DNA of 64,000 bases, taken from NCBI RefSeq assembly GCF_019679455.1, contig NZ_JAIEZQ010000001.1, forward strand, positions 806,001 to 870,000, in the 5' to 3' direction. Made by a program: the position numbers and the translations under genes. Below are positions 52,298 to 61,021 of this stretch, in pieces. How positions within the stretch are numbered: the stretch's first letter is position 1; every line of letters starts with the position of its first letter. This DNA is from Nocardioides jiangsuensis (lineage in GTDB: Bacteria; Actinomycetota; Actinomycetes; Propionibacteriales; Nocardioidaceae). Under the pieces are notes generated by a model. It worked only from the letters and a program-made list of their open reading frames with translations. It had not been told where the DNA came from and did no database searches.

Positions 52298-55200
52298 ATG
52301 TCGGGGGACCCCACCAGCACCCACCCACTCACCTCGGATGGCGCCGCAGGACGCTCCAACCGCATCCTGTTCGCCACGGCCGAGGCCTATCCCTTCGCCA
52401 AGGTCGGCGGGCTGGCGGACGTCAGCGACGCGCTGCCCAAGGAGCTGGCCCGGCTCGGTCACGAGGTGCGCGTGGTGCTCCCCGGCTACCGGGGTCTGGC
52501 CGGTCGCCGGGTGCTCTCGATCGACGTCCGCATGGGCCCGGTCACCGAGCGCGTCCACGTCTCCTTGCTGGCCAGCCGGGAAGGCGTCGAGGTCTACACG
52601 GTGGGCTGCGACGGCTGGTTCGACACCGACGTGCCGTACGGCTACCACGACGACGACGTGCTGCCGTTCGTGCTGTTCTCCAAGGCCGTCGCGGCGCTGG
52701 CTGCGCACCCGGACTGGCGTCCCGACGTGATCCACGGCAACGACTGGCACTGCGGTCTGGTCGCGCAGGAAGCGCGGTACGGCGTCCACGCGGAGGCACT
52801 CGAGCGCACCGCGGTGGTGTTCACGATCCACAACATCGCCTACCAGGGACAGGTCGGCGCCTCGATCGACCAGACCATCGGGCTGCCTCCCGCCGGGAGC
52901 CTGCTCTCGCGCGGAATCGCGTTCGCCGACCAGGTCAGCACGGTCAGCCCGCGGTACCTGACCGAGATCCTCAGCCCCGAGCACGGCGCGGGGATGGACG
53001 CCCTGCTCCGGGCCCGCGGTGACGACGTCCGCGGGATCCTCAACGGCGTCGACTACCGCGAGTTCACGCCCGAGCACGACCCGTGGATCGACGTGCAGTA
53101 CGACGGCACCTTCGTCCCCGGCAAACGGGCCAACAAGCGCAGCCTGCAGGCGGACAGCGGCCTCGGGGTGGCGCCGGACCGGCCGCTGTTCGGCATGGTC
53201 GCGCGGCTGGTCCAGCAGAAGGGCGTCGGGCTGGTCTGCTCGGTGCTCGACGACATCGCGGCCCGGGGCGGCCAGGTCGTCGTGATGGGCGAGGGCGACC
53301 GGCGCTACCGGCGCGACCTGGCGGCGGCCGCGCGCCGGAACCCGGACAGCGTCGCCTTCCACCCCACTGCCGAGGAGGGGCTGGCCCGGCGGGTGTACGC
53401 CGGGTCGGACTTCTTCCTCGCCCCCTCGAAGTTCGAGCCGTGCGGCCTGACCCCCCTGATCGCGCTGCGCTACGGCGCCGTGCCCGTCGTCCGCCACACC
53501 GGCGGCATGGTCGACACCATCGTCGACTACGCCGCCGACCCGGACCGGGGGCTCGGCTTCGTCTTCCTGCACCGCCGGGCCAGCTCGTTCCTCCAGGCGA
53601 TCGACACCGGGCTCGGCGTGTACCGGCGGACCCCGGCCTGGCAGGGCCTGCAGCGCCGGGCGATGGCCGCCGACTTCTCCTGGCGGGCGCCGGTCAACGA
53701 GTACGCGGCGCTCTACCGGACCGCCCTGCGGAAGCGACTGGCCCGGGCGCCCGTCACGCTCGGGCCGCGGGGCGCGCCAACCCTCCCCGCGACGGCCGCC
53801 CGGACGCCGGCCGCCTCCACGCGGGCCCCGCGCACGCCGGCCGGCCCGACGCAGGCGCGACCCGCGCCCGCACCGCTGCCGCTGGCGCTGGTCCACCACG
53901 CGAACCAGTACCTGATCACCGACGGGTACACCGACCGCGAGGGGCTCACCTCGCTGCTCCAGGGTTACGCCGCCCTGCTCCGGCTGCACGTCCGCTACCG
54001 CGTCCCGGCGAGCCTGCACCTGTCCGGCACCCTGGTCGAGGCGGCCGCCTGGCACCACCCGTCGTTCCTGCACCTGGTGCGCGACCTCCGCGCCTCGGGG
54101 ATGCTCACGCTCGTCGGCGGCACCTACTCCGAGAACGTGCTCACCGAGTTCGGCGAGGAGCTCAACCGTCGCCAGCTCGAGGAGCTGTTCTGGCTCTACG
54201 AGCACCACCTGGGTTGCCCGCCCGAGGAGCTGCAGGTCTGCTGGGTCCCCGAGCGGGTGTGGCGCACCGAGCGGCTCTCCGAGCTGCTGACCAGCCCGGA
54301 CCTGCCCAACGGCGGCTACCGCTACGTGCTGCTCGACGACCGGCTGCTCTACCCCGCCGACGGCGGGTACGGCGGCAGCGACCGCGAGCTCTTCGACCTC
54401 GCAGACCCGGCCGCGCCTCCGCCGGCCGACGCGCTGCGGCCGTACCGCATCGTCGGCAGCAGGGGCCTCGAGGTGGTACCGATGTCGACCCGACTGCGCT
54501 ACTGGGTCCCGCCGGCCGGCCAGACGCACTGGCGCAGCCTGGGCCGGATGGCCGACATCTCCACCGCCCCCGGTGACGACACGGTGCTGGTCTACGCCGA
54601 CGACCTCGAGAAGACGGCCGGGGTCGGGCCGTGGGACGCGAGCGCGCTGGAGCACTACGAGTCGTTCCTGCGCTGGCTGGTCGCGCAGCCCAGGCTGGCC
54701 CCCGTCGCGCTGCCCAGCTGGCTCGCCGAGCGGCGCCGCCCGGCGGCCGAGCGTGCCGTGGAGCCGGGGACGTTCGTCGAGCTCGCGCAGCAGTGGCGTG
54801 CCGGCGAGGACTACCACGGCTGGACCCGCGACGCCGCGTGGACGCCGTACCGGCGGAACCTCGACCGCGCGCACTCCTTGATCCGGGCCGCCGAGCGCGA
54901 CGACGCGGAGCCCCGGCTGGTCTCACTGGCGTGGAAGCACCTGATGGCGTCGACGTACGAGACGGCCTGGCACGACGTGGCCGCGCCGGGTGTCCCGCTG
55001 GCCCCGTGGTCCCGGGCGCTGGGCAGCCACGCCCGGACGTGCGGCGTGCTGGTCGCCGCGGCCCGGTGGTTCGCCTCGGAGGAGCAGGGGGCGGTCGCCG
55101 AGCTGGTGGACCTCGACGGCGACGGCGAACGGGAGCTGGTCGTCGCCAACGGCCGGCTGTTCGCGGTGCTGTCCCCCGAGCACGGCGGGAGGCTGGTCTA

Positions 55201-55846
55201 CCTGGCCACCCGCTCCGAGAGCGGCGGCGCGCTGGTGGTGGGAAACCCGTCGGACGACTGGAACTGGCAGGAGCCGCTGAACCGGTACATGGACCAGCCG
55301 GCGAACCACCCGGGCGCCCTCGCCGACGTCGGCTTCGTCCACGACCGGTACGAGGTCGTGGTGACCTCGACCGGGGACGCGGTCGTGGCCGACCTCGTGG
55401 ACGTGCAGGAGGGCAGCACGCTCCGCGGTGCCCGGAAGCGGATCGTGCTCGGCTCCGCGAGCACCGCCCTGCTCGTGGCCTACCGGCTGCCCGCCGAGCA
55501 CCCGGCCCTCGACGTCGACGTCTGCCTCTCCACCGATTACTACGCGTTGCTGCGCCGCGGCCGGCGGGGCGCGCGCCGCTTCGGCGGGCGGTCCTTCCGG
55601 GGGGTGCGCAACGGCCCGGTGGCGGCCTGGGTCGCGTTGGCGGACGGCGAGGAGACCTGCTGGCACGAGCCGCGCCAGGCGGAGGTCGGCCACGGCATGG
55701 TGATCGGGCTCCGCGCGGATGCCCGGTCCTTCCACCTGCTGCTCGGGGTGGGCGACACCGACGCGGAGTGGTCGGCCCTGCAGATGAAGCAGGGTCTGCA
55801 GATCCTCGACCGCCTCGGGGCGCCGCGGCGCGAAGCGGCGAGGTGA
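52298..55846 (+). CDS. GT5 glycogen/starch synthase fused to a GH57-like domain
   Basis: 1182 residues. About 18-480 is a GT5 synthase adding glucose to alpha-1,4-glucan: RILFATAEAYPFAKVGGLAD (sugar-nucleotide KxGGL), HGNDWHCGL, FTIHNIAYQGQ, LFGMVARLVQQKGVGLV, and PSKFEPCGLTPLIALRYGAV. A Pro/Ala/Thr linker of about 45 residues (482-526) leads to a GH57-like domain: VHHANQYL, GGTYSENVLTEFGEEL, CWVPERVWR (Glu652, likely nucleophile), LVYADDLEKTAGVGPW (Asp768/769, likely acid) and AWKHLMASTYETAWHD, followed by a beta-rich C-terminal region. GH57 enzymes hydrolyse or transfer alpha-glucans, including branching. Both active sites look intact. First gene of a six-gene operon; APH gene 1 starts 7 bp on. 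Confidence 0.92.
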   Translation: MSGDPTSTHPLTSDGAAGRSNRILFATAEAYPFAKVGGLADVSDALPKELARLGHEVRVVLPGYRGLAGRRVLSIDVRMGPVTERVHVSLLASREGVEVYTVGCDGWFDTDVPYGYHDDDVLPFVLFSKAVAALAAHPDWRPDVIHGNDWHCGLVAQEARYGVHAEALERTAVVFTIHNIAYQGQVGASIDQTIGLPPAGSLLSRGIAFADQVSTVSPRYLTEILSPEHGAGMDALLRARGDDVRGILNGVDYREFTPEHDPWIDVQYDGTFVPGKRANKRSLQADSGLGVAPDRPLFGMVARLVQQKGVGLVCSVLDDIAARGGQVVVMGEGDRRYRRDLAAAARRNPDSVAFHPTAEEGLARRVYAGSDFFLAPSKFEPCGLTPLIALRYGAVPVVRHTGGMVDTIVDYAADPDRGLGFVFLHRRASSFLQAIDTGLGVYRRTPAWQGLQRRAMAADFSWRAPVNEYAALYRTALRKRLARAPVTLGPRGAPTLPATAARTPAASTRAPRTPAGPTQARPAPAPLPLALVHHANQYLITDGYTDREGLTSLLQGYAALLRLHVRYRVPASLHLSGTLVEAAAWHHPSFLHLVRDLRASGMLTLVGGTYSENVLTEFGEELNRRQLEELFWLYEHHLGCPPEELQVCWVPERVWRTERLSELLTSPDLPNGGYRYVLLDDRLLYPADGGYGGSDRELFDLADPAAPPPADALRPYRIVGSRGLEVVPMSTRLRYWVPPAGQTHWRSLGRMADISTAPGDDTVLVYADDLEKTAGVGPWDASALEHYESFLRWLVAQPRLAPVALPSWLAERRRPAAERAVEPGTFVELAQQWRAGEDYHGWTRDAAWTPYRRNLDRAHSLIRAAERDDAEPRLVSLAWKHLMASTYETAWHDVAAPGVPLAPWSRALGSHARTCGVLVAAARWFASEEQGAVAELVDLDGDGERELVVANGRLFAVLSPEHGGRLVYLATRSESGGALVVGNPSDDWNWQEPLNRYMDQPANHPGALADVGFVHDRYEVVVTSTGDAVVADLVDVQEGSTLRGARKRIVLGSASTALLVAYRLPAEHPALDVDVCLSTDYYALLRRGRRGARRFGGRSFRGVRNGPVAAWVALADGEETCWHEPRQAEVGHGMVIGLRADARSFHLLLGVGDTDAEWSALQMKQGLQILDRLGAPRREAAR

Positions 55847-55853
55847 TTCGGAC

Positions 55854-56864
55854 ATGGACCGCCTCACCGACCTCGACCATGCGGCCCGCCGGGCGCAGAG
55901 GCACGCCGCCGCCGCCGCCCTGCTCGAGGATCTCCCGCCGCTCGACGCGCTCCCGGTCCACGCCGTGGCGGTGGACCGCACGGCCGTGGTGCACGCCTCC
56001 CGCAGCCGCCCGGTCGTCCGCTGGGACCTCACCGTCGAGTCGGCCCACGGTGAGGCGGCCCACCTCCCGGTGATCGGGAAGGCCTTCGTCAAGGGCGACG
56101 GCGAGCAGGCGTGGCGGCTGCTCCGGCGACTGCGCGCCGCGGGGTTCGACGACCCGGTGCTGCAGGTGCCCGAGCCGTTCGGGTTCGACCCGGCGCGTCA
56201 TCTGCTGGCCCAGGAGGAGGCGCCGCCGGTCACGTTGCACGCGCTGCTCCAGGACGAGCTCGACGACGCGCTGCCCGCCGTACGCCGGGTGGCGACCTGG
56301 CTGGCGCGGTTGCACGCCGTCCCCGGGGCCGACGTCCCCGCCCTGCCGGCCCACTTCGAGAGCCACAAGCTCACCGAGTACGCCACGGCGCTCGCCGGCG
56401 AGCTGCCCTGGGCCGCCGACCGGGTCCGCGACCTGACCGCGCTCACGGTGCACCGGCTGGACCGCGCGGCGAGCGACCCGGCGGTGCTGACGCACGGTGA
56501 CTTCCAACCGAAGAACGTGCACCTCGACCAGACCCGGGTGGTGGTGATCGACTTCGACCGTGCCGCGCTCGCCCCCGCAGCCCGGGACCTCGGCCACTTC
56601 CTCGGGCAGACGCTCACCATGGGCGCGGCCATGCACGGGCACCTCGGGGCCGCGGCGGCGTGGGGCCGCGAGCTGCTCGACGGGTACGTCGACGCCGGCG
56701 GCGACCCGGGGGCGGTCCGGTCGACGCCGGGCTACGTCGCGCGCACGTTCGCCGAGGTGCTGTTCTACCGCCTCGTCGTCCGCCCGGTCGGCACGGAGGC
56801 CTTCGTGCCGGCCTGGCTCGACGCCTGGGAGCAGCACCTCGACGCCGACGGGGAACGGCCGTGA
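55854..56864 (+). CDS. APH/maltokinase-fold phosphotransferase 1 (catalytic motif intact)
   Basis: 336 residues with the aminoglycoside-phosphotransferase/maltokinase fold. The nucleotide-binding Lys is probably in VIGKAFVKGDGEQAWRLL. The catalytic loop THGDFQPKNVHLD has Asp216 as base and Asn221 for metal, and VVVIDFDRAALAPAARDLGH supplies the second metal site (Asp233, Asp235). All elements of an active kinase are there. It follows the synthase gene by 7 bp and its stop overlaps the ABC gene start (GTGA). A sugar or malto-oligosaccharide substrate is suggested by the neighbour. Closest relative in the window: protein 3, sharing the KAF segment. Confidence 0.88.
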   Translation: MDRLTDLDHAARRAQRHAAAAALLEDLPPLDALPVHAVAVDRTAVVHASRSRPVVRWDLTVESAHGEAAHLPVIGKAFVKGDGEQAWRLLRRLRAAGFDDPVLQVPEPFGFDPARHLLAQEEAPPVTLHALLQDELDDALPAVRRVATWLARLHAVPGADVPALPAHFESHKLTEYATALAGELPWAADRVRDLTALTVHRLDRAASDPAVLTHGDFQPKNVHLDQTRVVVIDFDRAALAPAARDLGHFLGQTLTMGAAMHGHLGAAAAWGRELLDGYVDAGGDPGAVRSTPGYVARTFAEVLFYRLVVRPVGTEAFVPAWLDAWEQHLDADGERP

Positions 56865-58744
56865 GGACCCGGACCGCGGCAGGGCCGGTGATGCCGCCCC
56901 GGGAGATGATCCGCACCTTCGGCCCCTTCCTCAGGCCGGTGTGGCCGGCCTACCTGCTCGCCGTGGTGCTCGCGATCGTCGTCACCGGCATCGGCCTGCT
57001 CAAGCCGTGGCCGCTGAAGTACCTCTTCGACAAGGTGCTGGTCCCCGAGGCGAGCTACGACGCAGCCGACGTGGACACGATCCTGCTCCTGATCGTCCTG
57101 GCCCTGGCCGGGATCGCGATCCTGGACTCGGTGACCACGCTGCTGCGCGACTACGTGCTCACCGCGGTCGGCGAGCGGATCTCGGCCGAGATCCGCACCG
57201 CGCTTTACTCCCACCTGCAGAGCCTGTCCCTGTCGTTCCACCAGAGCATGGCCACGGGCGAGCTGACCACCCGGCTGACCGGCGACGTGGAGAAGGTACG
57301 GGCGCTGCTCACCGGCACGCTGATCAGCGCCACCGGGAACATCCTGACCCTGGCCGGGATGACCGGGGTGCTGCTCGTGCTGGACTGGCAGCTCAGCGTC
57401 GGGCTGCTCGTTGTACTCCCGCTGCTGGTGCTGACCGTGACCAGCTTCCGGGCCCGGATCAAGGCGGTGGAGGAGCACTCCCGCGAGGTGGAGGGTGACC
57501 TCGCCGCCGCCGCGCAGGAGTCGCTCACGGCGATCAAGCTGGTGAAGTCGCTGGGCCGCGAGCGGCACGAGTCCGCCCGCTTCGGGGCCAAGTCGCACAA
57601 CTCGATGCAGGCGATCCTGAAGGCGACCCGGACCACCTCCGGGTTCTCCCTGGCCCTCGACGTCGTGGTCGCGGTGGCCACCGCGGCCCTGGTCTGGCTG
57701 GGGGCGCAGCGGGTCGTGTCGGGTGCGCTGACCCCGGGTGACCTGATCATCTTCACCTCCTACCTGCGCGACTTCTTCGGACCCACCCGGTCGCTGTCCA
57801 AGCTGCCCGCCCAGCTCGCCCGCGCCGGGGTCCGCGCGGCCCGGATCGCGGACATCCTCGAGCGGGAGCCGGCCATCGTGGACCGCCCGGACGCGATAGC
57901 GGCCACCCCGCCCCGGCAGGAGCTGCGCCTGGACGACGTCACCTTCGCCTACGAGCCCGGCCGCCCGGTGCTCAAGGACGTCGACCTCACCATCCCGGTC
58001 GGCCAGACGCTGGCCATCGTCGGCCCGACCGGCGCCGGCAAGTCCACCATCGCCGCGCTGCTGTGCCGGCTGCAGGACCCGACCTCGGGCCGGGTGCTGA
58101 TGGACGGCGTGGACCTGCGCGACGTCACCGGCGAGAGCCTGCACGCCCAGGTGGGACTGGTGCTCCAGGAGGCGCAGCTGTTCCGCGCCTCGGTGCGGGA
58201 GAACATCGCCTACCCGCGGCCGCGCGCCTCCCTCGACGAGATCGTCGAGGCCGCCCGGGTCGCGCTGGCCCACGACTTCATCACCGCTCTCCCGCACGGC
58301 TACGACACGGTGCTCGCCGAGCGCGGGGCGTCGTTGTCCGGGGGCCAGCGGCAGCGGATCGCCCTCGCCCGGGCGGTCCTGCACGGGGCGCCGGTGCTGG
58401 TCCTCGACGAGCCCACCACCGGGCTCGACGCCCGCTCCGAGCATGCGGTGCTCCGGGCCCTGGAGCGGGTCGGCGCCAGCCGCACGGTCGTCGTCATCAC
58501 CCACCGGATGGCGGCGGCGATGACCGCCGACGACATCGTCGTGCTCGACGGCGGACTGGTCGTCGAGCACGGGAACCACGAGGCCCTGTGGGCCGCCGGT
58601 GGCCTCTACGCCGAGATGTGCCGCATCCAGGGGCTCGGCGACACCACGGACGCCGACCTGTTCACCGGACCGCCCGGTCGGCACGCCGCCGACCTGGGCC
58701 TCTACCTACCCCCCGCTGAGCAGCTGCTCGCGGACGACGGATGA
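56861..58744 (+). CDS. ABC exporter, transmembrane-ATPase half-transporter
   Basis: 627 residues. Six membrane helices (about 30-320; for example PVWPAYLLAVVLAIVVTGIG and ILTLAGMTGVLLVLDWQLSV) with the type IV exporter coupling segment SFHQSMATGELTTRLTGDVE, then a nucleotide-binding domain: Walker A VGPTGAGKST, Q-loop VGLVLQEAQLFRAS, signature LSGGQRQRIALARA, Walker B PVLVLDEPTTGLD and switch VITHRMA. A single half-transporter, so a homodimer is likely. The start is GTG at 56861, overlapping the phosphotransferase stop. It should export a product of the operon, for example a modified oligosaccharide or lipid-linked glycan. Confidence 0.94.
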   Translation: MRTRTAAGPVMPPREMIRTFGPFLRPVWPAYLLAVVLAIVVTGIGLLKPWPLKYLFDKVLVPEASYDAADVDTILLLIVLALAGIAILDSVTTLLRDYVLTAVGERISAEIRTALYSHLQSLSLSFHQSMATGELTTRLTGDVEKVRALLTGTLISATGNILTLAGMTGVLLVLDWQLSVGLLVVLPLLVLTVTSFRARIKAVEEHSREVEGDLAAAAQESLTAIKLVKSLGRERHESARFGAKSHNSMQAILKATRTTSGFSLALDVVVAVATAALVWLGAQRVVSGALTPGDLIIFTSYLRDFFGPTRSLSKLPAQLARAGVRAARIADILEREPAIVDRPDAIAATPPRQELRLDDVTFAYEPGRPVLKDVDLTIPVGQTLAIVGPTGAGKSTIAALLCRLQDPTSGRVLMDGVDLRDVTGESLHAQVGLVLQEAQLFRASVRENIAYPRPRASLDEIVEAARVALAHDFITALPHGYDTVLAERGASLSGGQRQRIALARAVLHGAPVLVLDEPTTGLDARSEHAVLRALERVGASRTVVVITHRMAAAMTADDIVVLDGGLVVEHGNHEALWAAGGLYAEMCRIQGLGDTTDADLFTGPPGRHAADLGLYLPPAEQLLADDG

Positions 58745-58755
58745 GAGGGAGACAG

Positions 58756-59901
58756 ATGGTCGACGACACCCAGGCGAGGACCGCCCCGCCCGACATCAGC
58801 CCGTCCGAGATGCTCCGGACCTCGGCCCTGCGGAGCGGCGGACGTGCCCCCAAGCCTCCCTTCGACGAGGTCGCGCTGCTCCGCGGGCTCGAGAAGGAGT
58901 ACGACCTCGGCGACTGGCTGGCCTGGTCCCCGACCCGCTACGGCGCGTCCAACGACAGCTGGTTCGTCGAGACCGAGGACGGCGACGTCGTCGTACGGCG
59001 CTCGCACGACCTGAAGACCGCGGACGGGGCGCGGTTCGAGCGGGCGCTGATCGAGTACCTGGTCGCGCGCGGCTACCCCGCCCCCGCCGTCGTACCCACC
59101 CGCTCCGGACAGGGCAGCGTGACCGTCGAGGGCGTGCTGCACATGGTGATGCGCCGGTTGCCCGGGGGGCCCTACGACCGCGAGTCCCCCGGCCACCTCC
59201 GCGCCGCGGCGCGCGGGCTCGGCCGGTTCCACCGTCTGGTCGGCGACCTGCCCACCGACCAGACCGCCGAGGAGTCGTCCACGCTGGTGACGCTGTCCGC
59301 GCCGGCACAGGAACGGCTCCGGTTCGCCTTCGCCGTGGTGGAGCCGCTGCTGCGCCCCGACCGCCGGTACGACGTCCGGGCCGACGTCGACGCGCTGGTC
59401 CGGGACATGGCGACGGTGCACGACGGCCTCACCGAGCAGCTTCCCGAGCTGACCTACCTGGTCACGCACGGCTCCTACGGACCCACCTCGCTGCTGCTCA
59501 GGGGGGACCGGCTGACCGGGGTCGTGGACTACGACCGGGCGGCGCACGACCTGCTCAGCCTCGACCTCGCCTACGCCACCTGGGTCTTCTGCGGCCCCGA
59601 CGGCGCCCGTCGGAGGGAGCTCGGGGTCGACCCGGAGCGGCTGTCCACGTTCCTGCGTCACTACCGGACACAGGCCTCCCCGACCGCGGGCGACCTCCGG
59701 GCGTTGCCCGCCGCCATGCGCGCCCGGCGGCTGGTCAAGGTGACCAAGAAGTCCGAGAACCTGCTGCACAAGCACGCCTACGAGCCGCGCGACGCCGACC
59801 AGGCCGACAAGTTCGCCCGGACGCTCGCGGTCGAGGCGTCGCAGAGCCGCTGGCTGGAGGAGCACGCCTCCGACCTCCGCCGCCTCCTGACCCCCTCCTG
59901 A
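58756..59901 (+). CDS. APH-fold protein 2, probable pseudokinase
   Basis: 381 residues of the APH/choline-kinase-like fold (ASNDSWFVETEDGDVVVRRS as the N-lobe, LGRFHRLVGDLPTD as the C-lobe helix). The catalytic loop reads THGSYGPTSLLL: Ser240 stands where the Asp base should be and Ser245 where the metal Asn should be. The second metal motif VVDYDRAAHDLLSLDLAYAT (Asp258, Asp260) is kept. Phosphotransfer is therefore unlikely, while nucleotide or sugar binding remains possible. Shares the RRSH segment with protein 4. The ATG at 58756 has GAGGGAG just upstream; an ATG at 58741 overlapping the ABC stop (ATGA) is an alternative. Confidence 0.85.
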   Translation: MVDDTQARTAPPDISPSEMLRTSALRSGGRAPKPPFDEVALLRGLEKEYDLGDWLAWSPTRYGASNDSWFVETEDGDVVVRRSHDLKTADGARFERALIEYLVARGYPAPAVVPTRSGQGSVTVEGVLHMVMRRLPGGPYDRESPGHLRAAARGLGRFHRLVGDLPTDQTAEESSTLVTLSAPAQERLRFAFAVVEPLLRPDRRYDVRADVDALVRDMATVHDGLTEQLPELTYLVTHGSYGPTSLLLRGDRLTGVVDYDRAAHDLLSLDLAYATWVFCGPDGARRRELGVDPERLSTFLRHYRTQASPTAGDLRALPAAMRARRLVKVTKKSENLLHKHAYEPRDADQADKFARTLAVEASQSRWLEEHASDLRRLLTPS

Positions 59902-59935
59902 CCCCCCGCCCTTCCCCAACCCCCAGGGAGAGACC

Positions 59936-61021
59936 ATGACGAACCCGCCAGCGCACGCGACGCCGCGCGACACCGCACCGACGGCGACCTCGCCGCCGGT
60001 CCCCTCGACCCACCAGACCTCGCGTCGGGTCAAGACCGAGCAGCTCGCCCGGATGGAGACGATCTGCTCGACGCCGTACCTCGAGCGGTTCGTGCGCCCC
60101 TACCTGCCGGCCGGCACGCCGGACGACGGCGAGTGGCGGACGAAGACCATCCAGCTCGACGGCAGCGGCGCGGCCACCGTCCAGATCTGCCGCGACGGCG
60201 CGGAGCCGGTGTTCGCCAAGGCGTTCCCCTTCGACGACGGCCCGGACGTCTACGCCAAGCTCCAGGTGTTCCGGGTAACCGGCTTCGGCGCCGGTCAGCG
60301 CTACCAGACCGTCGAGCCGCTGGCCTGGGAGGAAGGGCAGCAGGTGATGCTGTGCCGGGCCGCTCCCGGCCGCGCGGTCTCGGAGCTGATCGGCGGGCCG
60401 GTGGACGCTCTGTGCGACGCCACCGCGGAGGCGGGTCGCTGGCTGGGCAGCTTCCACGGCTCCCAGATCCGGGTCGGCGCACCCCAGTCGCTGCTGGTCA
60501 CCGGTGAGCTCACCAGCCTGGCCAAGCGGCTCGCGAAGACCACCACCCAGCAACCGGACTACCTGCCCGTCGCCCTGGAGATGCTCGCGGCCCTCGACGG
60601 CCTCACCTACGGCACCGCGGACGGGCTGCTCGCGCAGAGCCACGGCCAGTACCGGCCGATCCACGTGTTCACCACGCCTGACACGGTGACCGTGATCGAC
60701 CTCGACCGGAGCGCGCCGGCCGACCCGGCGCGCGACGTCGCCGAGTTCCTGCACCACACCCGCACCAGCACCTACGTCGCGACCGGGGACGTGCACCGCG
60801 CCGACGAGCCGTGCAGCGCCTTCCTGGCCGGCTACCGCGAGACCGCCGGAGAGGAGCCGCTGACCAACCTGCGTTTCCACTGGGCCCGGTACGTGCTGCA
60901 CAGCCTCTCCAAGCAGGTGAAGTCCGGCGACATCCCGCCGCACACGGTGGAGACCCACCCGACGTACCTGCGGTACCGCGCGGAGTTCGACCGGATCGTC
61001 GACGGGCGGGCGCAGGCATGA
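59936..61021 (+). CDS. APH-fold protein 3, probable pseudokinase
   Basis: 361 residues with a disordered Thr/Pro-rich N-terminus (about 1-30). The N-lobe resembles protein 1 (PVFAKAFPFDDGPDVYAKLQ). The catalytic loop reads SHGQYRPIHVF: Gln238 replaces the Asp base and His243 the metal Asn. TVIDLDRSAPADPARDVAEF keeps the DxD metal pair (Asp255, Asp257). The overall length and the C-terminal helical part are normal, so this is not a decayed gene but a conserved-looking fold without the catalytic residues. GGGAGAG lies before the ATG. The stop overlaps the start of protein 4 (ATGA). Confidence 0.85.
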   Translation: MTNPPAHATPRDTAPTATSPPVPSTHQTSRRVKTEQLARMETICSTPYLERFVRPYLPAGTPDDGEWRTKTIQLDGSGAATVQICRDGAEPVFAKAFPFDDGPDVYAKLQVFRVTGFGAGQRYQTVEPLAWEEGQQVMLCRAAPGRAVSELIGGPVDALCDATAEAGRWLGSFHGSQIRVGAPQSLLVTGELTSLAKRLAKTTTQQPDYLPVALEMLAALDGLTYGTADGLLAQSHGQYRPIHVFTTPDTVTVIDLDRSAPADPARDVAEFLHHTRTSTYVATGDVHRADEPCSAFLAGYRETAGEEPLTNLRFHWARYVLHSLSKQVKSGDIPPHTVETHPTYLRYRAEFDRIVDGRAQA

